Below, one piece after another: positions 54,021 through 64,000 of a stretch of 64,000 nucleotides of DNA. The DNA is from Takakia lepidozioides (lineage: Eukaryota > Streptophyta > Takakiopsida > Takakiales > Takakiaceae): contig CM060734.1 of NCBI GenBank assembly GCA_030704615.1, positions 1,798,001 through 1,862,000 on the forward strand. The letters are read 5' to 3'. The number at the start of each line of letters is the position of its first letter. Position 1 is the stretch's first letter. The notes beneath the pieces were generated by a model, which made no database searches, was not told where the DNA came from, and was given only the letters and a program-made list of their open reading frames with translations. The translations under genes were made by a program, and so were the position numbers.

Positions 54021-55641
54021 ATCTGCCTAACAAGATTCCTGAGATCTCTGTCACAGTGTCGAATTGCATCACACGTGTCTGGATTCTTCTTAGCAATCTG
54101 AAACTGGCATTAATTCCAATTTCAAGGCAAAGCTCTTAGCCTTTCTCGTGAATTTCCATAAGGTCAACAGATGTTGCAGCATTTGCAATCTGAAGATGTA
54201 CTAACATCATTACTTGCCATGCAGTTTCGGTCAAGCCAGCGTTTCCAAAGAAAGACCGCTCTAGAGAGGCAGAATGGGATTGGAGTAAGGTTAACAGATA
54301 CGGCACAAGGTACAAAGGAGCATACGATGCCACTACTTTTTGAAACCCAAAGGGCTCCAAAGGGCAAACCCCAAGTAATTTCAAGCAGAGCAGAGTGGCT
54401 CAGAGACTCAGACAGGCAGATTAAATATATGGCATAATCACATCATGCTGTGGCACCATTCCATCTCTGGTTTGTGCTCTGGTAGTCCAAAGGCTGGTAC
54501 CAATCAACTGAACTGTTTCAGATTACCCCAAAAACTACCTCAAGCAACATGACAAGATAGATCCAAGCCAAATTTACACTCCAGCTTTTTTCCTGCATTT
54601 CAGCAGAAGTGCTTGTACAGGATTACAATGGCTTTAATTTGTTACCAAATAAATAAACATGGTTACTAGCACAACACCATTTCCCCCCTCCTTTTTGACA
54701 TATCGAAGTCCTAAACTCATTGTTTGCAAACCATGCGAAACCAGGTATGAATGATGAGGAAGCAAAATAAAGTTGCAGTCAAACCTTGGCAAAAGGTGGA
54801 GGGCTGGGGTCAGATGATGAGGTACTCAATAGACTTTTCTTGCTGCACATTCCCCGTCCTTCATCTACAGAATAGAAAAGTTCGAGTGGAGGGAGAGGCA
54901 TGCAACGAAAGCAACAGGGCAATTAACTTTTCAGGGGCTTGCTGCATTAGACACACCCCCCAGAACTTCAGATCACACAAGGTCCCTGGTCCCTGGTCTT
55001 TCACAATGCCCAAAAAGAGGGCACAGTGGTAGTTTTATTATGCTTGCTAAGTGAGTGAGAAAATCACTCCACTGCAGTAGAGAGCAGGCCAGGAAGGGAG
55101 ACAAATGGCCAGACAGAGATGTGCATGTGTGTAAGTGCACAGTAACCCAGTCTCAAAATATACCAGCTTCTTAATTACAAGGGCTTCACAAATAAATTTC
55201 TCTCTCGATCTATACGGCTGTAACCTTCAACCGTCAATGGCTGGGAGGCACTGCATTGGATATGATGCCACAACTCTTTAGCAAAACAATGGGTACCTAA
55301 AACCACATGCACCTGCAGGGTCTAGATCTGCTTTTGAAAGTCGGAATCACATAGGGAGCGACACACAAGATATCGGGAAAACCTGTTACAGCATTCGCAG
55401 TTTTGAATGGAAGCATGCATATAATCTACCAAGATCTAACCCAGATCCTTCATGGTCTTGCTTTTCCGATTTCCTGACAGCTTCCTTCATCACTGAGGTA
55501 TCTCAAATTTCAAATTTCCTCACGAGTTCCTTCCTCATGATTAGTCCTTGGCCCAAAACTAGAAACTTCCACAGAAATGTATAACACTGAACACGGCAAG
55601 CTAGATTCATTCCAGTGCCAGTACATTTTCAGCAGTCTTGT
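54021..55641. other. No gene identified
   Basis: 1.6 kb without a convincing frame or exon pair. Short open frames lack motifs, and no transposon ends or long repeats are visible. Confidence 0.45.
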
Positions 55642-56081
55642 TTAGCCTGGAGTTCTAAGGGACCAAAGAGCAAGACGCTCGGAAGGTATCACTGCAACAG
55701 AAGAATCCTTTAGTCCTCCCTCGTTGAAAATCTGAGTAATCGGTCCAATCTCGTCACCGACACAGGACCTCCGCTCCAAAGGCTCCTGTATTTCAGCCAA
55801 TATGAACTTGGAGCTGAGTGGAGAATGCCCCAGTGAGTATAGAAACCATGACATGAGAAATGGTAATTGGAGTGAAACTACATGCCCTTGGAGAGAACAC
55901 TGATGGCTTTATCATCTACCACTTTCCTTCGAAATATGACTAAACTCTTGGAGGAGGTGGGTCATACTGCCACAGGCAAAGAGAAACAACTCTTCACTTA
56001 CCACGTATGCCATCAAGTGAAACTTGACGCCTGATACTCATTGGTGAGTCGGGCACTTCTGGTGGGCGTCCATCCGATACC
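55642..56081 (-). CDS. Two exon-like segments of an unidentified gene (3' end)
   Basis: 56081-56002 (after CCAG, before GTAAGT) reads VSDGRPPEVPDSPMSIRRQV then SLDGIR. 55877-55642 (after ATGTAG) continues in phase with VSLQLPFLMSWFLYSLGHSP, then CVGDEIGPITQIFNEGGLKD and ends RLALWSLRTPG-stop. The joined phase and clean borders argue for a real 3' gene end. A hydrophobic stretch (LPFLMSWFLYSLG) may be a membrane segment. They lie directly downstream of the ARM gene on the same strand, so they could be its alternative C-terminal exons or belong to another transcript. Confidence 0.45.
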
Positions 56082-56464
56082 CTGGCAACAAAGCAGAGAC
56101 CCCACCGCAGCCAGAGTTGTTAGATTCCCTGCACAGTGCTCTTTTCTCTTCCCACTCCCCACCGTAAAAGCGATTCTGCCTTGCGACTATGTACCACCTC
56201 TAGGTGATGCTGGCACCATTCACAGTTCACTCCCTTACACCTGACTGGTTCATAAAGATAGCTTGCTCGGCTAGTACCTTTTAACCAGTGATATTGTGTG
56301 TGGGCCACTCTGCTTGTCCACCATTATAAAGATATGATAGGCTCAAGTTTGGCATCTGCAATTTTCCCTTGCAGTGGTGCTTGATAGCAGAATCAAAACC
56401 ATCGGTATTGTGGCTGGGCCCGACTCCAAGGCAGGAATTTGAGCCCCGAGAGAATGGGAATATT

Positions 56465-57632
56465 TTACCAAATCCGATTTCCTGTACACGTTTGGTCAAT
56501 TGACTGATTGACCACCAGAATCTTCATCAGCAAGTTGGCCTTGCGCTTGGCGCGCTCGCTGCCCACGGTGAGAAGGGAGCAGAGAGAGGCAACAACAACA
56601 TGATTGTGTTGCAAGATATGATTCACGACGTCATCTCCCCCAGTCTCACAAAGAGACAACAGCAAAGCTGTCGCATTCTCCTTAGCCCTTGGAGAACCCC
56701 CCTTAAGGACTTGAACTACGGCCAACAATGTGGATACTTGCATGATGGCCGCCACCCCATCAACAGAGTGTGCCAGCAGGGTTAGCACTGACAGAGCGTC
56801 CTCTGTGAAACCCTCAAACCTGCCATTGATGAGTGAACAAAGTAGAGGCACCGCCCCAGCCGCCACTAGCTTGGGTTTGTTTTCGGGGTGGAGGGCCAGG
56901 TGGAAGAGGACCTGTTTCACAATGAAGGAACGAGGCTATATGAAGTAATCATGAGGAATCATTAGAATAGGAAGTGTTAGGAATCAGCAGGATGATCTGC
57001 CATGGAGGAGGACATTGGAGAAGTTGTCTAAGAGATACTGTTCTATGCATTCTGGAGGTTTCCATAGGCCTAAAGACTGGTTGGAATAGGTCACTGACAG
57101 TAGGAATCAGTATAAAAAATCCGGGCTATTTCCACTGCGAAAGAGTCCAACTTCTGGGGGTTCGTACCTTGATTGCATCCTTCTTCCCGCGCAATTTACC
57201 CTCTCGAAGAAGCTCAAGGAGCGAGGCTATAGCTCCAGGTTGTCGCCCCACAACCACCCTATACTCTTCTACGATCAACAAGCTAAAAAGAGTTGCGGCT
57301 GCATTCTGTCTCGCTTCAGCAGTTAGACCTAATCTCAGTACCTGCAGAATACCATTGAGTGCTCCGGGGATCTCCATAATCACAAGCCGATTTCCGGGAA
57401 AAATCGACAGATTGAGCAATGTGGTGACCGCATTCTCCTGAACATTTTGTTCCTCCGATGACAGCAGGGGTATTAGTGCAGGTATAGCCCCTGCTTCTGC
57501 TATGAGTTGCCGAGTTTCCATATCACATTTTGCTAGTAACCTAAGGTCTATCACAGCTAATAACTTCTCCTCTAAGCAACCCAATTCAATCTTTGTGACT
57601 AGATCAACTATACTACTCTTCCTCTCCTCCAT
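56465..57632 (-). CDS. Armadillo-repeat protein (plant U-box-family-like, no U-box), two exons
   Basis: Exon 1 57632-57168 (ATG, MEERKSSIVDLV), donor AAG|GTACGA; exon 2 56911-56465, acceptor AACAG|GTCC; intron ~256 bases. The joined frame is open, about 303 residues, and looks intact. ARM repeats are evident: LLAVIDLRLLAKCDMETRQL, AEAGAIPALIPLLSSEEQNV, ENAVTTLLNLSIFPGNR, ARQNAAATLFSLL, GAIASLLELLREGKLRGKKD, HPENKPKLVAAGAVPLLCSL, DALSVLTLLAHSVDGVAAIM, GSPRAKENATALLLSLCETG and ERAKRKANLLMKIL. The pattern is that of the ARM half of plant U-box E3 ligases; no U-box is encoded upstream. Such proteins are usually adaptors that bind partners in signalling or ubiquitination; the exact role is not inferable. 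Confidence 0.88.
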
Positions 57633-58856
57633 GAACCCAGAAGTAAAGCTCGGAGCGCCGCCGCCCCCACACCTTACCCTCCTCTCCGGTCACTCTTATC
57701 TAACTGTCATACCAAGCCTGAGAACTGCAGGTGGGTTGTTACTTTTGTTCTCGGAACGATCAGGGCCAAAACTGAAACCTCTATAGCTGACGATCAGACC
57801 GTCGCCAGTGCCGGAACAGCATCTCTCCCTCTTCTCCAACTTTGCTGTCACCACCTCTCCCTCTCCGTCCGTTTGTGCTGCTCGAGGGCGGTACGTCAGA
57901 CCCAACAACAGTCCTACATATCGCATCCGCGGAAGCAAGACAGGCTGCATTGAAGCCTAGGCCGAGAAAGACAGAAGCCCACCATTTCTCACACGTGCAT
58001 TCCCCACGTGTTGCGTGCGTAAGAAAGATAGAGGAAAAATGAAAGGACATCATCAGGTCCACGGGAAGCGACTCAATCAAGGAGCTCCTGGGACAAAGGA
58101 AAGGAGTAAACATGATACAAAAGAGAAGTGGGACCCCAGCAGGGTTGAGACGAACTCAATTTGGTTGACAGGCCTGAGACAACAGCGGACCAGCAGAAGC
58201 ATGCAGACGTCTGAGACTAGAAAAGGAAGCTTGAATTTGCCACCGAACAGACAAAGCTCGGTCTAGCAAAACATGTGGGATTTAACAGTTGCACAACAAA
58301 TACTCGCATCATGCCGTAGTGGGGCCCATCTGTTGCCCAGCCTGGTCAAGCACAAATTTGGGAAGTTGACTTTCTAATCTAAGCCTGGATGGAGTTGAGC
58401 TGGACATGTTGATCAGCTTCCTAGCCTACGGTATTCGTAGAAGACAGTTTGCAGGTGCGAGGTGCCCAAAGCCCCACCTGCTCAATTATGTAAGTAAATG
58501 CTCATCATCTCGTCCACGCGCAAAGTCCACCGGTTGGCTTCTTCAAAGAATTTACAGAGAGTACAGTGTACCGAACAGATCTGGAATTTGGAAGCAGCTT
58601 TCAGATCTACATACAATAACCATCACATCCCTCACCACCCGGGGCCAAGCTAGTTTGTACAACCTGCAAATTCAAAGCTTAGTTCCCCCTCACATCAGGT
58701 CTCTAGGAATATCCATGTATATATTTACAGAGATTCTTCGTGTTCGGTGTAAAGATCCGGCTTCCAACCGAAGATTAGGAACATATCCCATACTTGAATG
58801 AAATATATAATGGAGTGAAGTATACGAGTCATCTCTTTGTATCTCTCTCTCACAAG
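57633..58856. other. Upstream region of the ARM gene, no further gene seen
   Basis: Pyrimidine-rich on the plus strand next to the ARM start (57650-57900), as in plant 5' UTRs, which fits transcription on the minus strand. The rest shows no supported gene. I cannot name promoter elements with confidence. Confidence 0.4.
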
Positions 58857-59129
58857 TCACTTGCCCGAGCTAGTCCAATCCCTTTGTCTTCCCAAGCGAT
58901 TTTTTTTCATAATCTCCGGGGGAACGAAACACTCCAACATCTTGAATACAGTATCCTTCTCAGCGCAAGACCAAATCGCAGCATGAAAATGAGTCAATGC
59001 AAGTATAAGAAATTCCAACACTCTAGGTCTTGGAACCACAAACGGTCTTGCGGGCACACGAATTGTAACCTTTCTCAAGTGGAACCTCTGTTTAAACAAC
59101 TTATACCCGTAGGAGGTGGCCGGTAGCAC
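58857..59129 (-). pseudogene. Fragment resembling an FCP1/NIF-type phosphatase domain
   Basis: A 90-codon minus frame reads ARPFVVPRPRVLEFLILALT, then HFHAAIWSCAEKDTVFKMLE and CFVPPEIMKK. This recalls the region of FCP1-like HAD phosphatases where a RPxxxEFL helix is followed by (I/V)W(T/S)xAxxxxxxxxL. The DxDxT catalytic motif is not found upstream. Probably one exon or a relic; the family call is tentative. Confidence 0.4.
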
Positions 59130-59435
59130 AGAAGTCCACTAACACTTAGGACCAGCAACATGCGTTTCTGCTTTCGGACAACACAAGTGGGTTGGGAGAC
59201 AGTGTTATGAACCATCGCATTAGTTTCTATTATGTGACCCAAAATAAAATTATTATCTGCAGACAGTATATCCTCTACCTCGGAATTGCTAGGACGCACT
59301 TGCGTTTTTTGGTCTAGGTTGCGTCTCTCTCCCTGGAATCAATATGTAATCAAAAGGATGTTCATGAAACAGCTTTGTGACACCGAAAATGACATGAGAC
59401 CAACTAGCTCCTTCATCCGGAGGAACTGAGTATAG
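59130..59435. other. Flank of element D, no gene seen
   Basis: About 300 bases of unique sequence. It ends ...GAGTATAG directly before element D. Confidence 0.45.
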
Positions 59436-59784
59436 TGTCAAGTTAAATAAGCACAGTGTGAAAACAGCTAGAATAAAACTAGTTATTTGTATTTAACACT
59501 TGGATTTAGGTCAAGTGTTAAATCAGGTGTCAAGTTTAGTTTGACACCTGGTCCGTCTTATCTTCACGAGAGCGGCAGTCGCGCGGCTCATCTTTCTCGA
59601 GTTGAGCCTGCGCGACCGAGCTCCTGCATGCGTTTAGATCTGAGTGTACTCATGATGGGAGTGTAGGTTGTTGTGGGGTGGAGTCCCCATAGCTTGGGGT
59701 GCCCCTGGCTCGACTACTATTTCTAAGAGTGATGGTTTGGTTTTCATGTTTTGTGTCAACAGTGTGTCCTTAGCTTTCTTATCA
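59436..59784 (+). repeat. Element D 5' terminal repeat (rA)
   Basis: 349 bases from TGTCAAGTTAAATAAG to TTTCTTATCA, closely similar to rA of element A. No rB follows, so the 5' side again carries rA only. Confidence 0.9.
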
Positions 59785-59802
59785 CTCGAGAGAGATGAGC
59801 TG
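59785..59802 (+). other. Candidate self-complementary primer-binding site, element D
   Basis: CTCGAGAGAGATGAGCTG directly follows rA and pairs with GGCTCATCTTTCTCGAG inside rA (59585-59601), with one G-U pair; the corresponding rA segment of element A (about 22614) pairs perfectly. Element C has a different but likewise complementary pair, so the pairing is kept while the bases change. Confidence 0.5.
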
Positions 59803-61849
59803 TCTAGTTTTCTAGTGCTAAGCTAGATATGATGTTTTTATTTTATTTTTAAGCACTATTATAATATAGCTTGGTCACAGGGAGCCTGCAGTCAGACTGG
59901 CTATGTGTGCCGAGTGGAGCAGTACAAGAAGGCGGAAACCATTTGAAGTGTTGCTGCAACAGTTCAAAGCCAACAATAATCAGCCTGGGAGACAAGGAGG
60001 CCTGCCGTGCTCAGTTTATGAGGGCACTCGTGCTGCAGCGCGAGAAAGACCATTGGTCGGAATCCCCCGTTTGGGCTGGCTGGGCTTGATTTATATTGGC
60101 GACTTGGAGGCGCTCCAGAGTTTCGTTGGCAGTGGGTGCTGAGCCGTTCAGGCTATTCGTGTGTGGCTTGAACCTTACCAGCCTGCCTAGCACCTGTGTG
60201 AGGGGGCTTGTTACACCACTGCCTGTATATACTGGGATTCTTGCAGGGCCTGGCTTGTACACGTTCATGATTTCAAACTCGTCCCGTGGTCTGCCAATAC
60301 TACCGTCTAGCTCTCAGTTCGATCATATTCCGTCGGAAGACATTGACCGTGATGACACTTACAATCATAGTCAGGAAAGCATCCGTTGGGAGGATAACCG
60401 GGGGGTGTAAGTGGATCTCTCAGCCTTTGCGAAGGTAGACTGCGCTGCATGGTTGGTCGCTAATACAAATTTGGCTTCAGACTGCTGCTTCCGTTGGGAT
60501 TGAGGCTCCTGGACTCTAACCAGAGGAGCCTCAACGGGAAACGGATCAGGAAAGTGCAAAGGTAGTAGAGTCGTCGTTTTAACTTCCTGGGGTTGTGCAT
60601 GTCCCTTGTGGAGACGCTGGCAGAATTGAAACTTAACACACAAGCTAGGTTCAAGCGGGTACGTGCCTGTGAGCAGTGCTGCGGGGCCCTTATGCCGAGT
60701 TATTCACGCTGGTGGTGTTCCTACTAGTAGGGAGTTATTCTAGCTAACTTCGAGCTATAATGCCTCAGTCCCGTCATGCTCATTATGTCTATCATAGTGC
60801 ACCGTGGCCTTACGATGTCACAGGAAGACAAATCTAGCTGATAACCCTGGACCTCGCAAAGTTCTCACACCCTACCAGGAGTGGAACAAAGAAAGTGCTC
60901 GAGAGATCCCCATTGAGAAATTGAAGGTTATCGGTTCCTTGGACAACTGGGCGCAAGAGAATTTGCTACCCCTTTTGAAGCCCGTAGACAAGTGCTGGCA
61001 ACCCCAGGACTTCCTTCCTGAAGCTTCATCGGAAAAGTTTCTTTGATGAGGTAACGGAGCTCCGAGCCGGGCCAGGGAACTGCCTGATGACTATGTGATG
61101 TGGCGTTACAGAGAGGCCAGATACTGGGCCCACTTTGGTACCCTTGGGTAATTGATAAGGTGATAGGAGCTGACCTTCTCGCCCATCAGTCTTGTAGCAG
61201 GGAAGAAGGGCTGAAGGAACTCGTCATGCTAATGGCCAATGCTCCAAGTGTGTGGAAATCAGACCAGTTGCAGATCACACAGATTACTCAACTGCACGAT
61301 TTTGGAGGAACAAATGACCTACAGATACGGCACACAAAAGGTCACATCAACAGATCAAGGCTGAGAGTGGATTAAGTGTGAGTTTCGGAGATATATGAGC
61401 GATTCAGGAGGAAACAAGAGCAGTCGGCCCCATACTGGTCACAGAGCAACGGACGGATTGGATGCGTGATCAATCATTGAAGTCAAGCATCAAAGTAATC
61501 AGTGGAAGAAAGGGTGGAGAGTGTAATAGAGACCTCAAGACATGGTCTGGCAGTCGAGTTGAAGTGCAGGCTGCCGTAATCTCCCTCCATGCGAGCTGGA
61601 ACTTACGGGAAACGACCTGAGAGTCAGCAATGATAAGTATGTGGGACGGACACCTGAACAAATGCAGCTGAGGGATGACGAAGCGGCAACGCGGTCCATC
61701 ATGGAGGAGAAGCCGATCGGAGTTCAACAAATCGAGCTGCTCCATGGTAATGGCGAGGCGACCCCAAAACAACAGAGAACTACATGAACATGTTCGGAAC
61801 CTGTAGATAACCTGGGAACAGTTTTTAATGGTGAGAACGTTTTGGTGTT
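59803..61849 (+). other. Element D variable leader (capture zone)
   Basis: 2 kb unrelated to the leaders of A, B or C. It contains the acyl-ACP desaturase fragment and other open stretches without recognisable homology (e.g. LLQQFKANNNQPGRQGGLPC at about 59.96 kb). It ends at an A26 run. Confidence 0.6.
60804..61100 (+). pseudogene. Captured fragment of a plastid stearoyl-ACP desaturase gene
   Basis: The frame reads [20 protein letters not shown] then [20 protein letters not shown]. After a one-base frameshift near 61040 it continues FFDEVTELR and RARELPDDY. This is the N-terminal region of the soluble plant acyl-[acyl-carrier-protein] desaturases, including the strongly conserved [19 protein letters not shown]. 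The di-iron ligands lie further downstream in the family and are absent. It is in sense orientation inside element D and has no start or splice context of its own, so it is read as host sequence picked up by the element. Confidence 0.88.
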
Positions 61850-61875
61850 AAAAAAAAAAAAAAAAAAAAAAAAAA
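61850..61875 (+). repeat. Poly(A) tract at the leader/element boundary of D
   Basis: 26 A residues, directly followed by CTTTTGATCTAATTAAATG, the point where similarity to element A begins (13270 in A, where a shorter A-rich tract precedes it). Confidence 0.85.
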
Positions 61876-62130
61876 CTTTTGATCTAATTAAATGATTTAG
61901 AGCCTGGTTGGTCATATCTTTGTCAAATGAACTCCGTTTGACTCAGTTTTTGAGGGGATAGCTGCAGAAAGGGGAAATCTACCTACCTAGACCTGGTTTT
62001 TGTTTTTGGGACTCTGCTAAAAATTCTATGGAATTTTTAGAGTGTGAGTGTGCCATGAAAGATCCACAATCCTGTTTCTAGAACCTGTTCTGGTCTATAT
62101 GAGAGACAAATCTGGGGATGTACTCCTTGT

Positions 62131-62879
62131 ATGGCTGGGGGAAATGAGGACGTAATTGAAGGGCAGGTCTCTTCTCTTAGCCTGTGCACCACAAGGGGAC
62201 AAGATTTATGTTTCCCAAGGAACTCAGACTGATTTGAGTGGAGAACAGTTGGACGAGTTGATTGCATACTGGGAGTCAGGCATTAGCAGTAGACAACAAA
62301 CTGCTGTAGTTGGCGTTGAGGGCCTCAATATCGCCTTGGACAGTCAGAACTCTGTTGGAGCCAGCAGTTCTGCAGCTGTAGGTGAAATACCAAAGTGGGT
62401 GAAAGCTAGGCTTGGAACACAGCCAAAGACAGCCCGGGGACCAAGGTGTTCAGCCACAAGGCCGTGGTGTACTGGAGCAGAGGAGCAGGAGCTACACAAG
62501 TTTGTGCAATCAGACATGTTGCAGCCGGACACGCTCTGCACAAGGCAACCACGAGCGGGGGTTCATTAGCAATGACATGTTTGTTGTGCGTGAAGGAGAT
62601 GCAGTCATTCGCAATGAGGACACCCGCAACCGTCTCAAAGCTTTCGAGTTGAGAGACTATCAGACCCTACCTTTGTTTTCTTTAGTGTTCAGTGAGCGGG
62701 AGATAGGGGAGTATTGCTTTGTCTCTACCTGGCAGAAAGAGGAGGAGGGTTGGTTAGAGCGAGCTACTGTAGCTTGGGACAAGGTTAGTGGCAGGTTTCT
62801 GGACATAGATATACCTCCTACACCTTACCATCAAGCAGAGCGAGGCACTTTGAGAGAAGTCTGGAAGTTGATAGCATAG
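62131..62879 (+). pseudogene. Element D accessory ORF1
   Basis: Same ATG context as in element A (MAGGNEDVIEG). A one-base insertion near 62189 and another change near 62.4 kb split the frame; the last part is open (62412-62879) and ends DIPPTPYHQAERGTLREVWK then LIA-stop, giving the natural C-terminus that element A has lost. The product would be about 245 residues. No recognised family; conserved Trp/Lys/Glu-rich YCFVSTWQKEEEGWLERA near the end. Confidence 0.55.
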
Positions 62880-63609
62880 ATCAGGATTAGATCTTGCTTG
62901 GGCGGGCTTCTATTCTTCCCCTCCATCTCTGTACTATTTTCATTACCTTGTACTTGTAGTTGCCAAAGCCTCTCTTGGTGGAGGCCAGTCAGTCCGGGGT
63001 TTTGGGCTGGGATATTCTGCAGGATCAGCATTGCAGCTGGATTTTGGTGTGGGGGTGTTGTTTTGATTTCTTGTGTTTGGATCCCCCCCAACACCTGCAT
63101 GCTTGACTGTGCGCCATGTTGGTTTTGTGTGGGCGCTTGCTTTCATAGGGATTAGGCCGGATTTGATCACCGGTCAATCCTAGAGTATGCTGTCGGTGGT
63201 GAGGCTGGAGTGATGACCAGCAAGACCACCAGTGTTTCTTCTATGGTGAGGCTGGGTTGATGACCAGCCAACCATAGGAGTTCTTGGTGGATGCAGGTGC
63301 AGGTGCCCTGAGCCATTGGGATATGACCCTTAAACTGCAACAGGTGCCCACCCGTGTCACTATTAGATTAGTACTAGAGCCTTATAGTGTCACGTGGAGG
63401 AGGTGCACATTGTGAGTGTCATTACGGAGTTACCCAAGGGTTTTGAGGGGAGTACGGCTACAGGCAGTAACAGTGAGAGTGGGTTCACAAGACGAGGTAT
63501 TCGGTTCAGACCACCTTCACCGCCACCCTCAATTACTGTAGAGTCAGACACAGACTCGGAGGCTTCATCAACAGGTGTGCACTTTCATTCGCCATTGTTG
63601 TGGGACGAC
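62880..63609 (+). other. Conserved gag-proximal leader of element D
   Basis: Matches 14274-15013 of element A nearly base for base and B and C more distantly. A frame is open from 63394 through the gag ATG (ESGFTRRGIRFRPPSPPPS), so gag may start upstream of 63610, possibly at a non-ATG codon or after splicing. Confidence 0.5.
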
Positions 63610-64000
63610 ATGGAGGAGATGTATGGAGCTACCAAGGGGCCTCGTAGGTACTCTGGAGCTGTGGGCACAATCGAGTTGGATGACTTTATCCAGGAGTTCG
63701 ACAGCTGGTGTGATTTGCAGCAGATGCGCAATCCACAGCTATTCACCCCATTCATGGCGTGGAAGGGACTGTTCCAGCATTTGGAAGGCCGCCTATGGAC
63801 GATTACCACGAGTTCAGGCGAGGACATGAAGCAGAGATTGAGGAGTGGAGGATGTATTGGTCACCTGACTACGTCTCCATTACTCGAGGCACGACGCGAC
63901 CAGTAGCTGCATCAGTACCAATAGCTCCCACTGCCAGCACTAGTAGTGGAGCAAGTAGTGCTGGTACTTCTGCAGGTGGTACCAGTTCAAAAGGTGCTAC
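63610..64000 (+). CDS. Element D gag, N-terminal part (cut by window end)
   Basis: ATG of MEEMYGATKGPRRYSGAVGT followed by ELDDFIQEFDSWCDLQQMRN and MAWKGLFQHLEG. A one-base loss near 63790 changes frame (HLEG then RLWTITT), so this copy is also damaged. It continues beyond the window. Confidence 0.8.

Larger units (their letters stand above)
59436..64000 (+). mobile_element. Element D: 5' part of a second A-type element, runs off the window
   Basis: rA (59436-59784), candidate primer-binding site, variable leader with a captured gene fragment, accessory ORF1 (62131-62879), conserved gag-proximal leader and the N-terminal part of gag (from 63610). Closely similar to element A from about 61876 onward, but its leader before that point is different. 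Domains 3' of gag lie outside the window. Confidence 0.85.

Overview
This window looks like nuclear DNA of a land plant with a large, repeat-dominated genome. The evidence is an interstitial TTTAGGG-type telomeric tract, a pentatricopeptide-repeat (PPR) relic, a two-exon armadillo-repeat gene, GT-AG spliced exons of a topoisomerase 3-beta gene, a piece of a plastid acyl-ACP desaturase, plant-type LINE and Ty3/gypsy elements, and satellite and foldback repeats. A seedless plant (fern or lycophyte grade) is my best guess, but that is inference.

Layout. 0.16-5.95 kb: a decayed LINE on the minus strand (endonuclease, reverse transcriptase, C-terminal zinc domain, poly(A) tail). 6-11.3 kb: mostly non-coding, with one exon-like segment, a 150-bp-arm inverted repeat, two copies of a foldback element and a ~118-bp tandem satellite. 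11.311-22.900 kb: element A, a complete but decayed Ty3/gypsy-type element. The satellite resumes at 23.34 kb. 24.2-26.28 kb: gypsy relic E. 26.28-36.381 kb: element B, a 5'-truncated relative of A. 36.47-36.88 kb: a cluster of about ten palindromes. 37.0-38.73 kb: an antisense gene fragment and gypsy relic F, cut by element C (38.734-44.095 kb), which is itself cut inside its methyltransferase. 44.1-47.8 kb: minus-strand sequence with a 2A-like motif and unexplained long ORFs. 47.7-50.5 kb: a PPR pseudogene. 50.65 kb: telomeric repeats. 50.7-52.8 kb: the 5' exons of TOP3B. 55.6-57.6 kb: an ARM-repeat gene with exon-like segments beyond its stop. 58.9-59.1 kb: an FCP1-like phosphatase fragment. 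59.436-64.000 kb: element D, the 5' part of another member of the A family.

The main result is the A/B/C/D family. Its pol carries, in order, aspartic protease, a C5 cytosine DNA methyltransferase (motifs I, IV, VI, VIII and IX-X recognisable), reverse transcriptase, RNase H, a DDE integrase and a C-terminal PHD finger. Its ends are not ordinary LTRs. One repeat (called rA) opens the element, and the 3' side reads rB-rA-rB after a polypurine tract. That is the split-direct-repeat layout known from tyrosine-recombinase retrotransposons, here joined to a DDE integrase, TGTC...GACA termini and a possible 4-bp target duplication. Both A and B, whose repeats have diverged from each other, show the same 3' layout. 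The region between rA and gag differs completely between family members, and in D it holds a host acyl-ACP desaturase fragment, so it appears to be a capture zone.

Every transposon copy seen here is broken by stops, frameshifts or deletions. The only locus that reads as intact is the ARM-repeat gene. No identities were computed; all homology calls are by eye.
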